This document shows, one piece after another, positions 25,681 to 35,750 of a DNA stretch of 64,000 nt. The notes under the pieces are model-generated. The model saw nothing but the letters and a program-made list of their open reading frames with translations. It did not search any database and was not told the DNA's origin. The position numbers were made by a program, and so were the translations under genes. Numbering within the stretch: the stretch's first letter is position 1; every line of letters starts with the position of its first letter. The stretch spans positions 310,001 to 374,000 of the forward strand of contig NZ_BSND01000003.1 of assembly GCF_030159795.1 (NCBI RefSeq). Reading direction: 5' to 3'. Source of the DNA: Methylophaga thalassica (GTDB lineage Bacteria; Pseudomonadota; Gammaproteobacteria; Nitrosococcales; Methylophagaceae).

Positions 25681-27660
25681 ATGGATCATTCCATACTAAT
25701 AAATTGGTGTGTCATCCTCGCTGCAGCTACAGGCTTGGTGGCCTTGTTTCAGTGGCTCAGGTTGTCCCCCATACTGGGTTATCTGGCTACCGGATTGCTG
25801 GTGGGCCCATCTGCTATTGGGGTACTGGAAGACGGCCCTTCGCTGCGCTTTTTGGCCGAGCTGGGTGTCGTTCTATTAATGTTCACCATCGGTTTGGAAT
25901 TTTCTCTGTCACGTTTCCTGTCGGCTAAGCAACTGGTACTGGGTATCGGTGGCGGTCAAATGATAATGACCTCGCTGATTCTTGGCGGTCTTGCAGCTTG
26001 GCTGGGGGCGACATTCGTAGAGGCCTTTGTGTTGGCGGTGGCGCTGGCAATGTCTTCAACGGCCATCGTTCTGAAACAGTTGGGTGAACAAAATGAATTA
26101 GCTTCTCCGCATGGCCGTATCAGTGCGGGTGTGCTGTTGTTTCAGGATATTGCGGCCGTACCTATATTGGTGTGTCTCCCCGTGCTGGCTGCAGACAGCG
26201 TGCAGTTGGGGCCTGCTTTAGGTATAGCCTTGTTGAAGGTGGTACTGGTATTTGTTGGTTTGGTGATTGCAGGGCGTTATCTGTTACCACAGGTACTTAA
26301 CGGAGTGGCGAAAGCACGTTCGTTAGAATTGTTTATGTTAACGGCGCTTTTGATGGCTTTTATTGCCGCTGCTATTTCTCACCTGGCGGGGCTATCCCCT
26401 ACTTTAGGGGCATTTATGGCTGGAACGCTGCTGGGGGAAACCCGATTTAAGCATCAGATAGAAGCTGATATTCGCCCTTTTCGGGATTTGATGTTAGGTA
26501 TATTTTTCCTCTCGATAGGCATGCAGCTCGATCCGTCGGTATTTGTTTCCCGGTTCGACGTCATCCTCTTAATCTTAATGGGTTTGCTGTTCGTTAAAGC
26601 GCTCATCTTTGTTCCCGTAGTGCTCGCCTTTAAGCATCGAGCGGAAGAGGCGTGGCATTCTGCCATTACCCTGGCGCATGGTGGTGAATTCGGCCTGTTG
26701 CTGGCTAGCAGTGCCTTAGCCATTGGCTTATTAGAAGCGTCCTTAGTACAGCCTGCGCTCGCTGCCATTATTGTCAGTATGTTATTAGCGCCATTAATGA
26801 TGCGCATAAGTGCTCCGCTTGCGAAGTTTATCAATAAGAAAAATTGTGTGAAGGGGCCGCTGAGCACCGAAGCCGAAATCGCAAGGTATAGTGAGAACCT
26901 GCAGGAGCATGTGGTTGTCTGCGGTTATGGGCGCCTGGGGCAAAACGTCAATCAAATTTTGCAGGCAGAAGGCATTAATGTGTTGGCTCTGGATCTGGAC
27001 CCCGAAAAGGTACACGAAGCGTTCGCTGCGGGGGAGCCGGTGATGTATGGAAATGCGACCCACCCTGGAATATTGCGAGCGGTGGGCTTAGAGCGTGCTA
27101 AGGCGCTGGCCATTACGCTAAGCGATACTTTGACAGCCAAGCGAGTCATCACCTTAGCGAAGTCGATCGGATTTAATGGGCCTATTTTAGTTCGTAGCCC
27201 TCGTGGGCGTGATGAAGAAGGGCTTTCTGAAGAAAATGTTGCAGTCTTTCCGGAAGGCTTGGAGACGAGTCTATCATTTGCCGGGCAATTAATGATTATG
27301 CTGGAAGTACCGGCTTCTAAGGTGGAAAAACACTTAAACCAAATTAGGGCTGAAGATTACGCCGTACTGCGCCAGTTTTTTCACGCATCAGTTGCGCATC
27401 GTGCGGAGCGTCAACAACTTGATTATCCAACGTTATTGCGATCTGTGATTATCCATGCAGAACATCACGCTGCTGGTAAAACGCTTGAAGAGCTACAGAT
27501 GCCAGTACTTGGTGTTGAGGTCGTTGATGTGCGCCGCGGTGCCATTACCGTGCCTGGGCGATTGTTGGATAGCAAGTTAAAAGATGGGGATGTCGTTGTA
27601 CTCAGCGGGCAGCAGGATCTGCTGGATGCAGCAATGGCCAGGTTAATAGAGGGCTCCTGA
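25681..27660 (+). CDS. Kef-type CPA2 monovalent cation:proton antiporter with TrkA-N and TrkA-C domains
   Basis: The 659-aa protein has about 12 membrane segments in residues 1-385 with LRLSPILGYLATGLLVGP and AMSSTAIVLKQL. A TrkA-N nucleotide-binding domain (VVCGYGRLGQNVNQIL) follows at about 410, and a TrkA-C domain ends the protein (LGVEVVDVRRGAITVPG). Kef systems export K+ in exchange for protons to acidify the cytoplasm against electrophiles. A kefB-like gene beside psiE is also typical of the LHR/TLQC heat-resistance loci. It overlaps psiE by one base. Confidence 0.9.
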   Translation: MDHSILINWCVILAAATGLVALFQWLRLSPILGYLATGLLVGPSAIGVLEDGPSLRFLAELGVVLLMFTIGLEFSLSRFLSAKQLVLGIGGGQMIMTSLILGGLAAWLGATFVEAFVLAVALAMSSTAIVLKQLGEQNELASPHGRISAGVLLFQDIAAVPILVCLPVLAADSVQLGPALGIALLKVVLVFVGLVIAGRYLLPQVLNGVAKARSLELFMLTALLMAFIAAAISHLAGLSPTLGAFMAGTLLGETRFKHQIEADIRPFRDLMLGIFFLSIGMQLDPSVFVSRFDVILLILMGLLFVKALIFVPVVLAFKHRAEEAWHSAITLAHGGEFGLLLASSALAIGLLEASLVQPALAAIIVSMLLAPLMMRISAPLAKFINKKNCVKGPLSTEAEIARYSENLQEHVVVCGYGRLGQNVNQILQAEGINVLALDLDPEKVHEAFAAGEPVMYGNATHPGILRAVGLERAKALAITLSDTLTAKRVITLAKSIGFNGPILVRSPRGRDEEGLSEENVAVFPEGLETSLSFAGQLMIMLEVPASKVEKHLNQIRAEDYAVLRQFFHASVAHRAERQQLDYPTLLRSVIIHAEHHAAGKTLEELQMPVLGVEVVDVRRGAITVPGRLLDSKLKDGDVVVLSGQQDLLDAAMARLIEGS

Positions 27661-28187
27661 TGAGTGAAACTGAATACCTAAATAGACGTGTAGAAAAACC
27701 CATATCTGAAACGGCCAGATATTGGAAAGTCATGAATTTCTATGAGCGCTTTGAACAAATTGTTGCGCTAATGCTGAGTTTTGTGATTGCAATCATCATT
27801 GTGGTTGCCTTGTTTCGTCTAATGCATGAAGTGATTGTGCTATTGATGAGTAGCGGATTGAACCCATTGCAGTTCGACGTGTTTCAGGGGCTCTTTGGCA
27901 TGATTATGACATTGCTGATCGCAATGGAGTTTAAGCATTCAATTATTCGAGTGATTCATCGCAAAGTACACATTATTCAAGTGAAAACGGTGTTAATGAT
28001 TGCTCAACTCGCCCTGGCCAGAAAATTTATTATTCTCGACTTTAAAACAACCAGTGCAATGGAAGTGTTTTCGTTGGGGTTTGTGGTTCTTGTTTTGGCC
28101 ATAGCGCACTGGTTGCTGCGTGAGAGAGATAGGATAGAAGAGCAGGACGAAAAGTTCGTAGATAACTTAGAGGACAGGACGGAATGA
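27660..28187 (+). CDS. psiE: PsiE-family membrane protein
   Basis: The 175-aa protein has four hydrophobic helices (such as IVALMLSFVIAIIIVVALFR) and the PsiE pattern MEFKHSIIRVIHRKVHIIQV. PsiE is phosphate-starvation-inducible in E. coli and its role is unknown. The pair kefB-psiE recurs in transmissible heat-resistance loci. Start overlaps the kef stop (TGATG) and its end overlaps grpE by 4 bases. Confidence 0.9.
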   Translation: MSETEYLNRRVEKPISETARYWKVMNFYERFEQIVALMLSFVIAIIIVVALFRLMHEVIVLLMSSGLNPLQFDVFQGLFGMIMTLLIAMEFKHSIIRVIHRKVHIIQVKTVLMIAQLALARKFIILDFKTTSAMEVFSLGFVVLVLAIAHWLLRERDRIEEQDEKFVDNLEDRTE

Positions 28188-28750
28188 AAGATCAAGATGC
28201 TAAGAAGTCAATAGACGAAGACCTTGCGCGCAATGAGCCTGACGCAACCCACGAATCTGGCACAGAGCATCTTAACGGTGATGAGTTATCAGAGTGTGAG
28301 AAAAAGTGTGCGGAGTGTGAAGATAAGCTATTACGCCTGCGAGCTGAAATGGACAACGTGGCTAAGCGCTCAACCAGAGAAGTGGAAAAGGCCAGAAAAT
28401 ATGCCGTTTCACAGTTGTTGGAGGCGTTACTTCCGATAAAAGATAGCCTCGAATTAGGACTGGAATCCGGACAGAAAAACGCGTCGCTGCAGACCGTTTT
28501 GGAGGGTATGGCCTTAACACGGGAGCAATTAGACACAGTGTTAAAAACATTCGGCGTCGAGCTTATCGATCCGATTGGACAGCCCTTCAATCCGGAGCAA
28601 CATGAAGCGATGCGTGTCGTAAGTTGTAAAGACGTGCCGCCTAACACGGTCTGTGAAGTTCACCAAAAAGGTTACCTTCTGCATGATCGAGTTATCAGGC
28701 CGGCGCGGGTCGGTGTTTCGAAGTTACCTGAGCCAGAAGCGGGTAATTAA
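28184..28750 (+). CDS. grpE: GrpE nucleotide exchange factor
   Basis: The 188-aa protein has an acidic N-terminus, a long helix (ECEDKLLRLRAEMDNVAKRS), and the C-terminal beta domain with FNPEQHEAM and GYLLHDRVIRPARV, the GrpE signature. It releases ADP from DnaK and acts as a thermosensor in E. coli. It overlaps psiE by 4 bases and is 35 bases before dnaK, its partner. Confidence 0.95.
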   Translation: MKDQDAKKSIDEDLARNEPDATHESGTEHLNGDELSECEKKCAECEDKLLRLRAEMDNVAKRSTREVEKARKYAVSQLLEALLPIKDSLELGLESGQKNASLQTVLEGMALTREQLDTVLKTFGVELIDPIGQPFNPEQHEAMRVVSCKDVPPNTVCEVHQKGYLLHDRVIRPARVGVSKLPEPEAGN

Positions 28751-28785
28751 TATCTCAATTGAAATAAAAACTAGGAGCGTTTGTT

Positions 28786-30687
28786 ATGGCCAAAACCATT
28801 GGTATTGATTTAGGAACAACCAATTCCTGTGTCGCAGTGATGGAAGGTGATCGACCAAAAGTCATTGAAAATGCGGAAGGTGGTCGAACCACCCCTTCGA
28901 TCGTGGCGTTTTCCTCTGAAGGAGAGTTACTTGTCGGTCAACCCGCAAAGCGTCAGGCGGTGTCAAATCCCGAGAACACCCTGTTTGCGGTTAAGCGATT
29001 AATTGGTCGTCGCTTTGATGATCCCATGGTGCAAAAAGACATTGATATGGTGCCATACAAAATCATTAAAGCGGACAACGGTGATGCCTGGGTAGAGGCG
29101 AACGGCAAGAAAATGTCTCCCCCTGAAATATCGGCCAAAGTATTACAGAAAATGAAACAGACCGCTGAGGAATATCTGGGAGAGAAAGTCACCGATGCGG
29201 TGATCACCGTGCCAGCTTACTTTAACGATGCCCAGCGTCAGGCCACAAAAGATGCGGGGCGCATTGCCGGCCTTGAAGTCAAGCGTATTATCAACGAGCC
29301 TACCGCTGCAGCGCTGGCTTATGGCATGGATAAAAAACGCGGCGACCAGAAAATAGCGGTTTACGATTTAGGTGGTGGCACCTTTGATATATCAATCATC
29401 GAGATCGCCGAAGTGGATGGTGAGCATCAGTTTGAGGTACATGCGACTAACGGCGATACCTTCCTGGGAGGAGAGGATTTCGATAAACGCTTAATTGACT
29501 TTTTGGCTGACGATTTTAAAAAGTCTCAGGGTATGGATCTTCGCGGTGACCCTCTGGCTATGCAACGATTAAAAGAGGCCGCCGAAAAAGCCAAGATCGA
29601 GCTGTCTTCATCCCAGCAAACAGAGGTGAACTTGCCCTACATAACGGCAGATGCCAGCGGGCCTAAGCACCTCACCACTAAAATTACTCGCGCTAAATTT
29701 GAGGCATTAGTGGAAGATCTCATCACGCGCAGCATTGAACCCTGCAAAGTCGCGCTGAAAGATGCAGGTTTGACCGTGTCGGATATTGATGAGGTTATTC
29801 TTGTCGGTGGTCAAACCCGTATGCCAAAGGTACAGGAGAAAGTAAAAGCGTTTTTCAATAAGGAACCACGTAAAGATGTGAATCCCGATGAGGCTGTTGC
29901 CATGGGCGCTGCAATTCAAGGGGCCGTACTGAGTGGTGATGTTGAAGATGTGCTATTGCTGGATGTAACACCACTGTCGTTAGGTATTGAAACGCTCGGT
30001 GGCGTCATGACGAAACTGATCGAAAAAAACACCACGATACCTACCAAAGCGACAGAAGTGTTTTCTACCGCTGATGACAACCAATCGGCAGTAACGGTAC
30101 ACGTGCTTCAAGGCGAACGTGAAAAAGCGGCGGACAACAAATCGCTTGGTCAATTTAACCTGGAGGGTATCCCCGCAGCTCCGCGAGGCACCCCTCAAAT
30201 TGAAGTCACCTTTGATATTGATGCGAACGGCATTCTTAACGTGTCAGCAAAAGACAAAGCCTCGGGTAAAGAGCAGTCTATTGTGATCAAAGCATCCAGC
30301 GGGCTTAGCGAAGATGAGGTGCAGCGGATGATTAAAGATGCGGAGGCCCACGCAGAGGAAGATCGACAGTTTCACGAGCTAGTTCAGGCCCGTAACCAGG
30401 CAGATGCCTTGATCCATTCTACCCAAAGTGCATTAAGGGATTTGGGGGATAAGGTGGCCGAAGAGGATCAAACACTTGTTGAAGCCGCCATTAACGCATT
30501 GGAGGAGGCGATAAAAGGGAGTGATAAAAAACATATTGAGGACAAGTCCAAAGCACTGATTGACGCGTCGGCTAAATTGAAGGAAGCAGAGCAGTCAAAA
30601 AATGAAGGTGCTGCTTCAGCATCGGATAACAGCCGACAAAGTGATGATGCAATAGATGCTGAGTTCGAGGATGTATCTAAGAACTAG
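28786..30687 (+). CDS. dnaK: Hsp70 chaperone DnaK
   Basis: The 633-aa protein is full-length and typical: [20 protein letters not shown] at the N-terminus, [11 protein letters not shown], the linker region [19 protein letters not shown], a substrate domain, and the end [14 protein letters not shown]. It binds exposed hydrophobic stretches and refolds proteins using ATP, with GrpE upstream and a CbpA-type J protein at 39987. As a second dnaK on a mobile element it would add to the host copy. Confidence 0.98.
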   Translation: MAKTIGIDLGTTNSCVAVMEGDRPKVIENAEGGRTTPSIVAFSSEGELLVGQPAKRQAVSNPENTLFAVKRLIGRRFDDPMVQKDIDMVPYKIIKADNGDAWVEANGKKMSPPEISAKVLQKMKQTAEEYLGEKVTDAVITVPAYFNDAQRQATKDAGRIAGLEVKRIINEPTAAALAYGMDKKRGDQKIAVYDLGGGTFDISIIEIAEVDGEHQFEVHATNGDTFLGGEDFDKRLIDFLADDFKKSQGMDLRGDPLAMQRLKEAAEKAKIELSSSQQTEVNLPYITADASGPKHLTTKITRAKFEALVEDLITRSIEPCKVALKDAGLTVSDIDEVILVGGQTRMPKVQEKVKAFFNKEPRKDVNPDEAVAMGAAIQGAVLSGDVEDVLLLDVTPLSLGIETLGGVMTKLIEKNTTIPTKATEVFSTADDNQSAVTVHVLQGEREKAADNKSLGQFNLEGIPAAPRGTPQIEVTFDIDANGILNVSAKDKASGKEQSIVIKASSGLSEDEVQRMIKDAEAHAEEDRQFHELVQARNQADALIHSTQSALRDLGDKVAEEDQTLVEAAINALEEAIKGSDKKHIEDKSKALIDASAKLKEAEQSKNEGAASASDNSRQSDDAIDAEFEDVSKN

Positions 30688-30741
30688 CCAAGTTTTTATT
30701 TAACTGCACCAAATGCAAACCAACCCAAGGAGAAAACGACG

Positions 30742-31638
30742 ATGAAAAATATAGTTTCTAAAAAATTAGTAACCATTGTGCTAGGTCTTGGCATGGCTAT
30801 TTCGATGCCTACATGGGCAGAGCAGAAAAAGGCCGAGGAGCAAAGCAAAACCGCGCAAGCCGTTCAGGATGAGGTGAATAGAGAAAGTGCCAAACAGGCA
30901 GAAGAAAGAAGAAAGAAAATTACCGAAGATGCTATCGCTGCTGTGCAAGAAACCAAAAACGCCTTGAAACTTCTCGATGAAAAGAAAGTGGATGAGGCTT
31001 TGGCGGCACTGGAAAAGGTGACAGGAAAGCTTGAGTTAATCGTTGCCAGAGATCCCAAGCTGTCTCTTGCGCCCATTGATGTTGCTGTGAGCACTTACGA
31101 TTTGATCGCTTTGCCAGCAACGGTGAAAGCAATGGTAAAGCAGGCTGAAAACCATCTTGAGGACTATGAGGTTCAGGCTGCCCGTAAATTGCTTGAGAAT
31201 TTGGTAAGTGAGATTGTTATCAGTACAACCAGTATTCCGCTGGCGACTTACCCTAAAGCCATTAAAGCAATAGCACCGCTTATTGATGAAGGAAAAATCG
31301 ACGAAGCGAAAAAGGAGTTGCAATTGGCTTTGAATACGTTAGTCATTACAGACAAAATAATTCCGTTGCCAGTGCTTCGTGCAGAGACTTTGCTAAAAGA
31401 TGCTGAAGAGCTGTCTGAGAAAAAAGACCGCACTGAGGAAGACAATAAAAAACTGGAGGAACTCTTTACTGAAATCCAAACCCAATTAGAGATGGCTGAG
31501 TTACTAGGCTATGCCAATAAAAAGGACATGAAAGCCATTAACGAAGAATTAAAGAAAATCAAAACAAAATCTGCAGGCCAAAAATCAGGCGAGGGCTGGT
31601 ATGACAAAATAAAAAATCAGGTTTCTGACTTGTTTTAG
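30742..31638 (+). CDS. YfdX-family protein with signal peptide (first copy)
   Basis: The 298-aa protein has a signal peptide (to PTWA) and a YfdX domain (TEDAIAAVQETKNALKLLDE and LPLATYPKAIKAIAPLID-like segments), followed by a helical charged tail. YfdX proteins are stress-linked, and one has been reported to act as a periplasmic chaperone. Two neighbouring yfdX genes then hdeD is the order seen in LHR loci. Confidence 0.9.
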   Translation: MKNIVSKKLVTIVLGLGMAISMPTWAEQKKAEEQSKTAQAVQDEVNRESAKQAEERRKKITEDAIAAVQETKNALKLLDEKKVDEALAALEKVTGKLELIVARDPKLSLAPIDVAVSTYDLIALPATVKAMVKQAENHLEDYEVQAARKLLENLVSEIVISTTSIPLATYPKAIKAIAPLIDEGKIDEAKKELQLALNTLVITDKIIPLPVLRAETLLKDAEELSEKKDRTEEDNKKLEELFTEIQTQLEMAELLGYANKKDMKAINEELKKIKTKSAGQKSGEGWYDKIKNQVSDLF

Positions 31639-31715
31639 ATCCTCATGTGGCGTTGCGCGCTTGTATTCGCAGGCGGGCAACGCCGATGAATAACTTTACG
31701 ACGCTGAGAGGCAAT

Positions 31716-32588
31716 ATGATGACCAACACTACAGAAAAAGAGATAAATACGGACAACAACGACGGCGTAATGCCGACTCCGGAAGAAAAAAACGACATGG
31801 TGAAAGCGGTTCAACAAGAGGTTGACCAGGTGGTGGAAACCAAATCGGTAGATAAGCGCAAAAAAACCATTGTAGAAGCTATGGAGGCGTTGTCCGAGAC
31901 CAAAAATGCGCTGTCAGCACTTGATGATAATGATACTGAAAAGGCCATCCAGGCGCTCGAACAGGTCACAGGAAAGTTGGAGCTGGTATTAGCACGGCAA
32001 CCAGACCTCGCGCTGGCCCCAGTGGACGTCAAACCCATTGTGCATGATGTTTTTTCCAGTACAAAAACAATCGAAACCTTATTGGAGGAAGCAGAACAAG
32101 CGCTAAAACATGGCGAGGTGCAAAAAGCACGTCATTTATTATCGGGCCTGGCCAGTGAAATCATTGTTGAAACGACCAGTATTCCTTTAGCCACCTTTCC
32201 CGATGCTATCAAAGCCATTGCACCGCTTCTAGACGAAGGGAAGGCTGAGGCAGCGAAAACGGCTCTGCATACTTTACTCGGCACATTAGTTGTATCCAAA
32301 CAGGTTATTCCACTGCCTGTCGAGCGTGCAAGGGCTTTGCTTAAAAAAGCTGAGGAACTTATGAAAAAACCAGAAAGAACAGACGAGGAATCTACGCAAA
32401 TCCTCAACAACATAGCGGAAGCAAAGCGGCAACTTGAAATGGCTCAACTGCTTGGATATGGCCATAAAAAAGATTTCGAAGATCTTTATGAGCAAATCAA
32501 GGAAATCGACAAAAAGGCAAAAGCGGGCAAATCAGGAACAGGCTTTTTCGATGAGCTCACGGCAAAATTTAAAGCGCTGTTTGATTAA
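31716..32588 (+). CDS. YfdX-family protein without signal peptide (second copy)
   Basis: The 290-aa protein is a clear paralogue of the upstream gene (shared VTGKLELV, ALAPVDV, TSIPLATFPDAIKAIAPLLD), but its N-terminus is acidic and has no signal peptide. It may therefore work in the cytoplasm while the first copy works in the periplasm. ATG 31716 is chosen because GAGAGG lies just before it; the frame is open from 31647. Confidence 0.88.
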   Translation: MMTNTTEKEINTDNNDGVMPTPEEKNDMVKAVQQEVDQVVETKSVDKRKKTIVEAMEALSETKNALSALDDNDTEKAIQALEQVTGKLELVLARQPDLALAPVDVKPIVHDVFSSTKTIETLLEEAEQALKHGEVQKARHLLSGLASEIIVETTSIPLATFPDAIKAIAPLLDEGKAEAAKTALHTLLGTLVVSKQVIPLPVERARALLKKAEELMKKPERTDEESTQILNNIAEAKRQLEMAQLLGYGHKKDFEDLYEQIKEIDKKAKAGKSGTGFFDELTAKFKALFD

Positions 32589-32603
32589 AACAGGAGGTTA
32601 GTG

Positions 32604-33218
32604 ATGGTGACGTATTGCAGTTTGGCAGATAACTGGCGCCTATTTTTGTTCCGTGGCTTGCTGGCGTTAGTGTTGTCTGTTTTCGCTTTTTTGATGCCTG
32701 CTGAATCCTTGTTGGCGCTGACGTTAGTTTATGGGGCCTTCTCTTTGGTCGACGGGGTGCTCAGCCTTGTCGCTGCGGTACGGAAAATAAAACGTGGCAG
32801 GCGCTGGGGCTGGCTGGCCATTAGGGGCGTTATTGGTATCGTCGCAGGATTGGCGGTTCTGGTATTGCCCTTAATTGCCACCTGGGTATTGGCAACCTTC
32901 TTGTGGATGAGTATTGCTGTTTTGTCGCTTAGCATAGGGTTTTTAGAAATCCTCACTGCATGGCGTCTACGTAAGGAAATTAGCGGCGAGATTTGGCTAG
33001 GTTTAAGTGGTATGTTGTCCGTTGCGTTAGGTTTTTTAGCTATATGGCTGTTCGCAACTCGCCCGATCGAATCATTTCTGGCAGCAGGGTGGGTCGTAGG
33101 TACCTATGCCGCATTAGTAGGTGTTTTCATGATTATGCTGGGTTTGCGACTGCGAAAAGCACAATCTGAGCAAACTGAAATCGAAGAAGATAGCATTGAC
33201 TCAAAAATGGCAATTTAA
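32604..33218 (+). CDS. hdeD: HdeD-family acid-resistance membrane protein
   Basis: The 204-aa protein has six hydrophobic helices and the HdeD pattern WRLFLFRGLLALVLSVFAFL with RRWGWLAIRGVIGIVAGLAV. HdeD in E. coli supports acid resistance at high cell density. Its position after two yfdX genes matches heat-resistance loci. Shine-Dalgarno AGGAGG lies upstream. Confidence 0.92.
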   Translation: MVTYCSLADNWRLFLFRGLLALVLSVFAFLMPAESLLALTLVYGAFSLVDGVLSLVAAVRKIKRGRRWGWLAIRGVIGIVAGLAVLVLPLIATWVLATFLWMSIAVLSLSIGFLEILTAWRLRKEISGEIWLGLSGMLSVALGFLAIWLFATRPIESFLAAGWVVGTYAALVGVFMIMLGLRLRKAQSEQTEIEEDSIDSKMAI

Positions 33219-33247
33219 ACGTTAACAAACATAGTTAGGAGATATAT

Positions 33248-33745
33248 ATGGCAACGCTACAAAACTTTCGCGAAGGGCTGCATGAAACTTGGGATTCTAT
33301 TGTAGAGGGGTGGCAAAAGCTATCTAGAAAGGCCTCTGGCGCGATAACGCGTTTTCAGGCAGGCAAAAACGATTCACCGGAAAAAAAACAGGAGCTTGCC
33401 ACCCAAAGCAGTGGATGGGGAGTGATGGCATCAGAGGTTTTTGATGATGGAGATAAGCTGGTCGTAAAACTGGAAGCCCCCGGAATGGATAAAGAAGATT
33501 TCGATATTCAGGTTGTCGAAAATCATTTGATAGTGCGAGGTGAAAAGCGCTTTGAACGAGAGAGAACTGAAGGCAGCTATCGTGTATCTGAGTGTGCTTA
33601 TGGTCAGTTTTCCCGAGCTATTCCGCTGCAGCAAGAAGTGGATGTTACTAAAGCGGATGCAAATTACAAGAAAGGCGTGCTGCGTATCGAATTACCAAAA
33701 GTGCATAAAGAAAGGCGAAAAATTATTAATGTTAAGGTGAGCTAA
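33248..33745 (+). CDS. hsp20: Small heat-shock protein, Hsp20 family (third copy)
   Basis: The 165-aa protein has a longer N-terminus than the other two copies (EGLHETWDSIVEGWQKLSRK) and an alpha-crystallin domain with VKLEAPGMDKEDFDIQVVEN, HLIVRGEKRFERE and the ANYKKGVLRIELPK signature. The N-terminus resembles the sHsp next to the yfdX genes in heat-resistance islands. It is followed by a probable terminator. Confidence 0.94.
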   Translation: MATLQNFREGLHETWDSIVEGWQKLSRKASGAITRFQAGKNDSPEKKQELATQSSGWGVMASEVFDDGDKLVVKLEAPGMDKEDFDIQVVENHLIVRGEKRFERERTEGSYRVSECAYGQFSRAIPLQQEVDVTKADANYKKGVLRIELPKVHKERRKIINVKVS

Positions 33746-33770
33746 CCACTTTGCGCTATGTCTTTAGCTG

Positions 33771-33825
33771 TAGCCGATGGGCCTGTCTGGCCTTTAGTGG
33801 GCCGATCGGCTATTTAAGTTTTTAA
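33771..33825 (+). terminator. Probable terminator after the yfdX-hdeD-hsp20 set
   Basis: TAGCCGAT (33771-33778) pairs with ATCGGCTA (33805-33812), with internal GGCC pairing, followed by an AT-rich stretch including TTTAAGTTTTT. The following gene has its own ribosome-binding site and probably its own promoter. Confidence 0.6.
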
Positions 33826-33871
33826 AAAACGTTTTTGTTAAGTAAAACGTCGACCTTAAGGAGTGTTAATA

Positions 33872-34378
33872 ATGAGTAATCTCAATGCAGATGAGAAAAC
33901 TTGGTTAAAAAAATACGACGAATTGGCAAAGCGATTTAGTGCGCATTATCTTGCTTCAAAAGAGCGTACAATGGAGTCAATGAAAAAGGCAATGGAAAAA
34001 GCCAGGGAAGAAATCGTTTCAGCAAAAGAGTTTACTGTTCAGCAAAGTGAGGAATTAAAGAGCTTTTTGCAACGGGATCTAGAGCAAACACTCAATGACT
34101 TCCACCAGTTAAGTGAAGACGCCAGAAACAGACTCAACTTTAAAAAATTAGAGGCTGGCGCGCTTAGATCTATCGCCTCAGTTCTCGAAAATACAGGTAG
34201 CGCGTTACAAGAGATAGGGAAAAAAGCCAAAAAGGCGATAGTGTGTCACACCGGTGAAATCACCTCGGCAGGTACCCTGACTTGTGAGGCATGTGGAGAA
34301 ACATTGCATTTCGAAAGAACGGCACGTGTTCCACCCTGCCCAAAGTGTAAAAAAACATCTTTTACAAAATCGTTGTAA
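33872..34378 (+). CDS. Zinc-ribbon protein with coiled-coil N-terminus
   Basis: The 168-aa protein has a helical charged N-terminal part (residues 1-110) and a C-terminal zinc ribbon (LTCEACGETLHFERTARVPP then CPKC), a layout like the DUF1451 family. The role is unknown. ATG 33872 is favoured over the upstream GTG 33863 because AAGGAG is well spaced for it. It lies between hsp20 and an MFS gene in the island. Confidence 0.78.
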   Translation: MSNLNADEKTWLKKYDELAKRFSAHYLASKERTMESMKKAMEKAREEIVSAKEFTVQQSEELKSFLQRDLEQTLNDFHQLSEDARNRLNFKKLEAGALRSIASVLENTGSALQEIGKKAKKAIVCHTGEITSAGTLTCEACGETLHFERTARVPPCPKCKKTSFTKSL

Positions 34379-34415
34379 ACCGTGAGGGTGGCAGTCGACA
34401 GGATATAAAGAGCTG

Positions 34416-35723
34416 ATGTCTGAGAATAAAAATGCGCGTTTGATTCGAGTCAACTCTATTCGCTGGCCTCGTTTTTTCTTGTTGTTCTTGGCGGTTGCGA
34501 TTGGCGTAACCGCCAACGGCTTTCAGGGCATTCTTGTGCCGGTCAGCGCAGGGGACTTCGGTATGAATCATCTGGCCGTCAGTATGATGTCCTCAGCGTT
34601 TTATTTGGGGTATTTTATCGGCACCTTGCTGGCTGTACGCCTCGTTACTCGTGTGGGCCATATTCGAAGCTATGCGGTTCTTGCGTCTATTGTGAGTGGT
34701 GCATCGCTTGCTTTTGTTCTCACCCAATCGGAGACAATGTGGATTTTTTTTCGGCTACTTTGCGGAGCTTGCTTTGCTGGTATGGTTGTGATTGTTGAAA
34801 GTTGGATTAACGCTGCAACCAGCAAAGAACTGCGCGCAAAAACATTGGCAATATACAATATCGTCGTTCTGGTAAGTTGGGCATCCAGTCAATGGTTGTT
34901 GACCGCTACACCGTCTAATGGATTGACACCTTTTGTGGTAGTTTCGATACTTTTCTCGATGGCGCTGGTACCTGTCGCCTTGTCGCGGGCTGACGGCCCT
35001 GTGAGCGCCAATGAAGTGCGCTTAAACATTAGGCGCATATTTGCTATATCACCTGCCGGTATAATAGGTATTGGAGTCCTCGGTGCGATAGTGGCTTCTA
35101 CCTGGGGAGTATTGCCTATCTGGGCGGCCGGTGTAGGATTTGATACCGGCAGTATTTCTTTGCTTTTCAGCACCTCGCTGGTCATGGCTATTCTTATACA
35201 GTGGCCACTAGGATACCTCTCTGATCGGATGCCGCGATCAACAGTTGTGATAGCTTCTTTTTCATTGGCATCATTGTTGACACTATTGGCAACAATGATG
35301 CCTCCCAACGATCTGATTTTTGCGATACTGACTGTAGGCCTGTCAGCTGGTTTGGTGCTTCCCTGTTATTCAATCTTGGTAGCGATGGCCAACGACAATG
35401 CTGAGCAAGACGAGGTGATTGCCTTGTCGAGTTCACTGGTTCTTGTGTACGGAGTGGGCGCCATACTGGGACCATTGATTACTGGCACAGTATATAGCTA
35501 CCTTGGAGAATCTGCACTGTTTGTTTCCATCTCGTTGTTGTTAGGATTCGGTGTTGTTTCAATACAAACCCTGAAATTAATGGAGCCGTCGGTACTGATA
35601 TTAGAAAAATCGCACTTTGTGGCTGTGCCAGCAACAAGTCAGGGCATTCTCCCATTGCATGAAAATGGCGATGCGGTGACAACGCAGTCGTCCTGCAAAG
35701 ACTCCGGTAATATTACGTATTAA
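34416..35723 (+). CDS. MFS transporter (YcaD-like)
   Basis: The 435-aa protein has about 12 membrane segments and resembles the YcaD/YfkF sugar-phosphate-like branch: GFQGILVPVSAGDFGMNHLA, MMSSAFYLGYFIGTLLAVRL, VESWINAATSKELRAKTLAI. The substrate is unknown. A charged soluble tail of about 50 aa follows the last helix. A similar MFS gene is not a standard part of the heat-resistance loci I know. Confidence 0.85.
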   Translation: MSENKNARLIRVNSIRWPRFFLLFLAVAIGVTANGFQGILVPVSAGDFGMNHLAVSMMSSAFYLGYFIGTLLAVRLVTRVGHIRSYAVLASIVSGASLAFVLTQSETMWIFFRLLCGACFAGMVVIVESWINAATSKELRAKTLAIYNIVVLVSWASSQWLLTATPSNGLTPFVVVSILFSMALVPVALSRADGPVSANEVRLNIRRIFAISPAGIIGIGVLGAIVASTWGVLPIWAAGVGFDTGSISLLFSTSLVMAILIQWPLGYLSDRMPRSTVVIASFSLASLLTLLATMMPPNDLIFAILTVGLSAGLVLPCYSILVAMANDNAEQDEVIALSSSLVLVYGVGAILGPLITGTVYSYLGESALFVSISLLLGFGVVSIQTLKLMEPSVLILEKSHFVAVPATSQGILPLHENGDAVTTQSSCKDSGNITY

Positions 35724-35750
35724 TAGCACATAAAATAAAAGGAAATGTAA

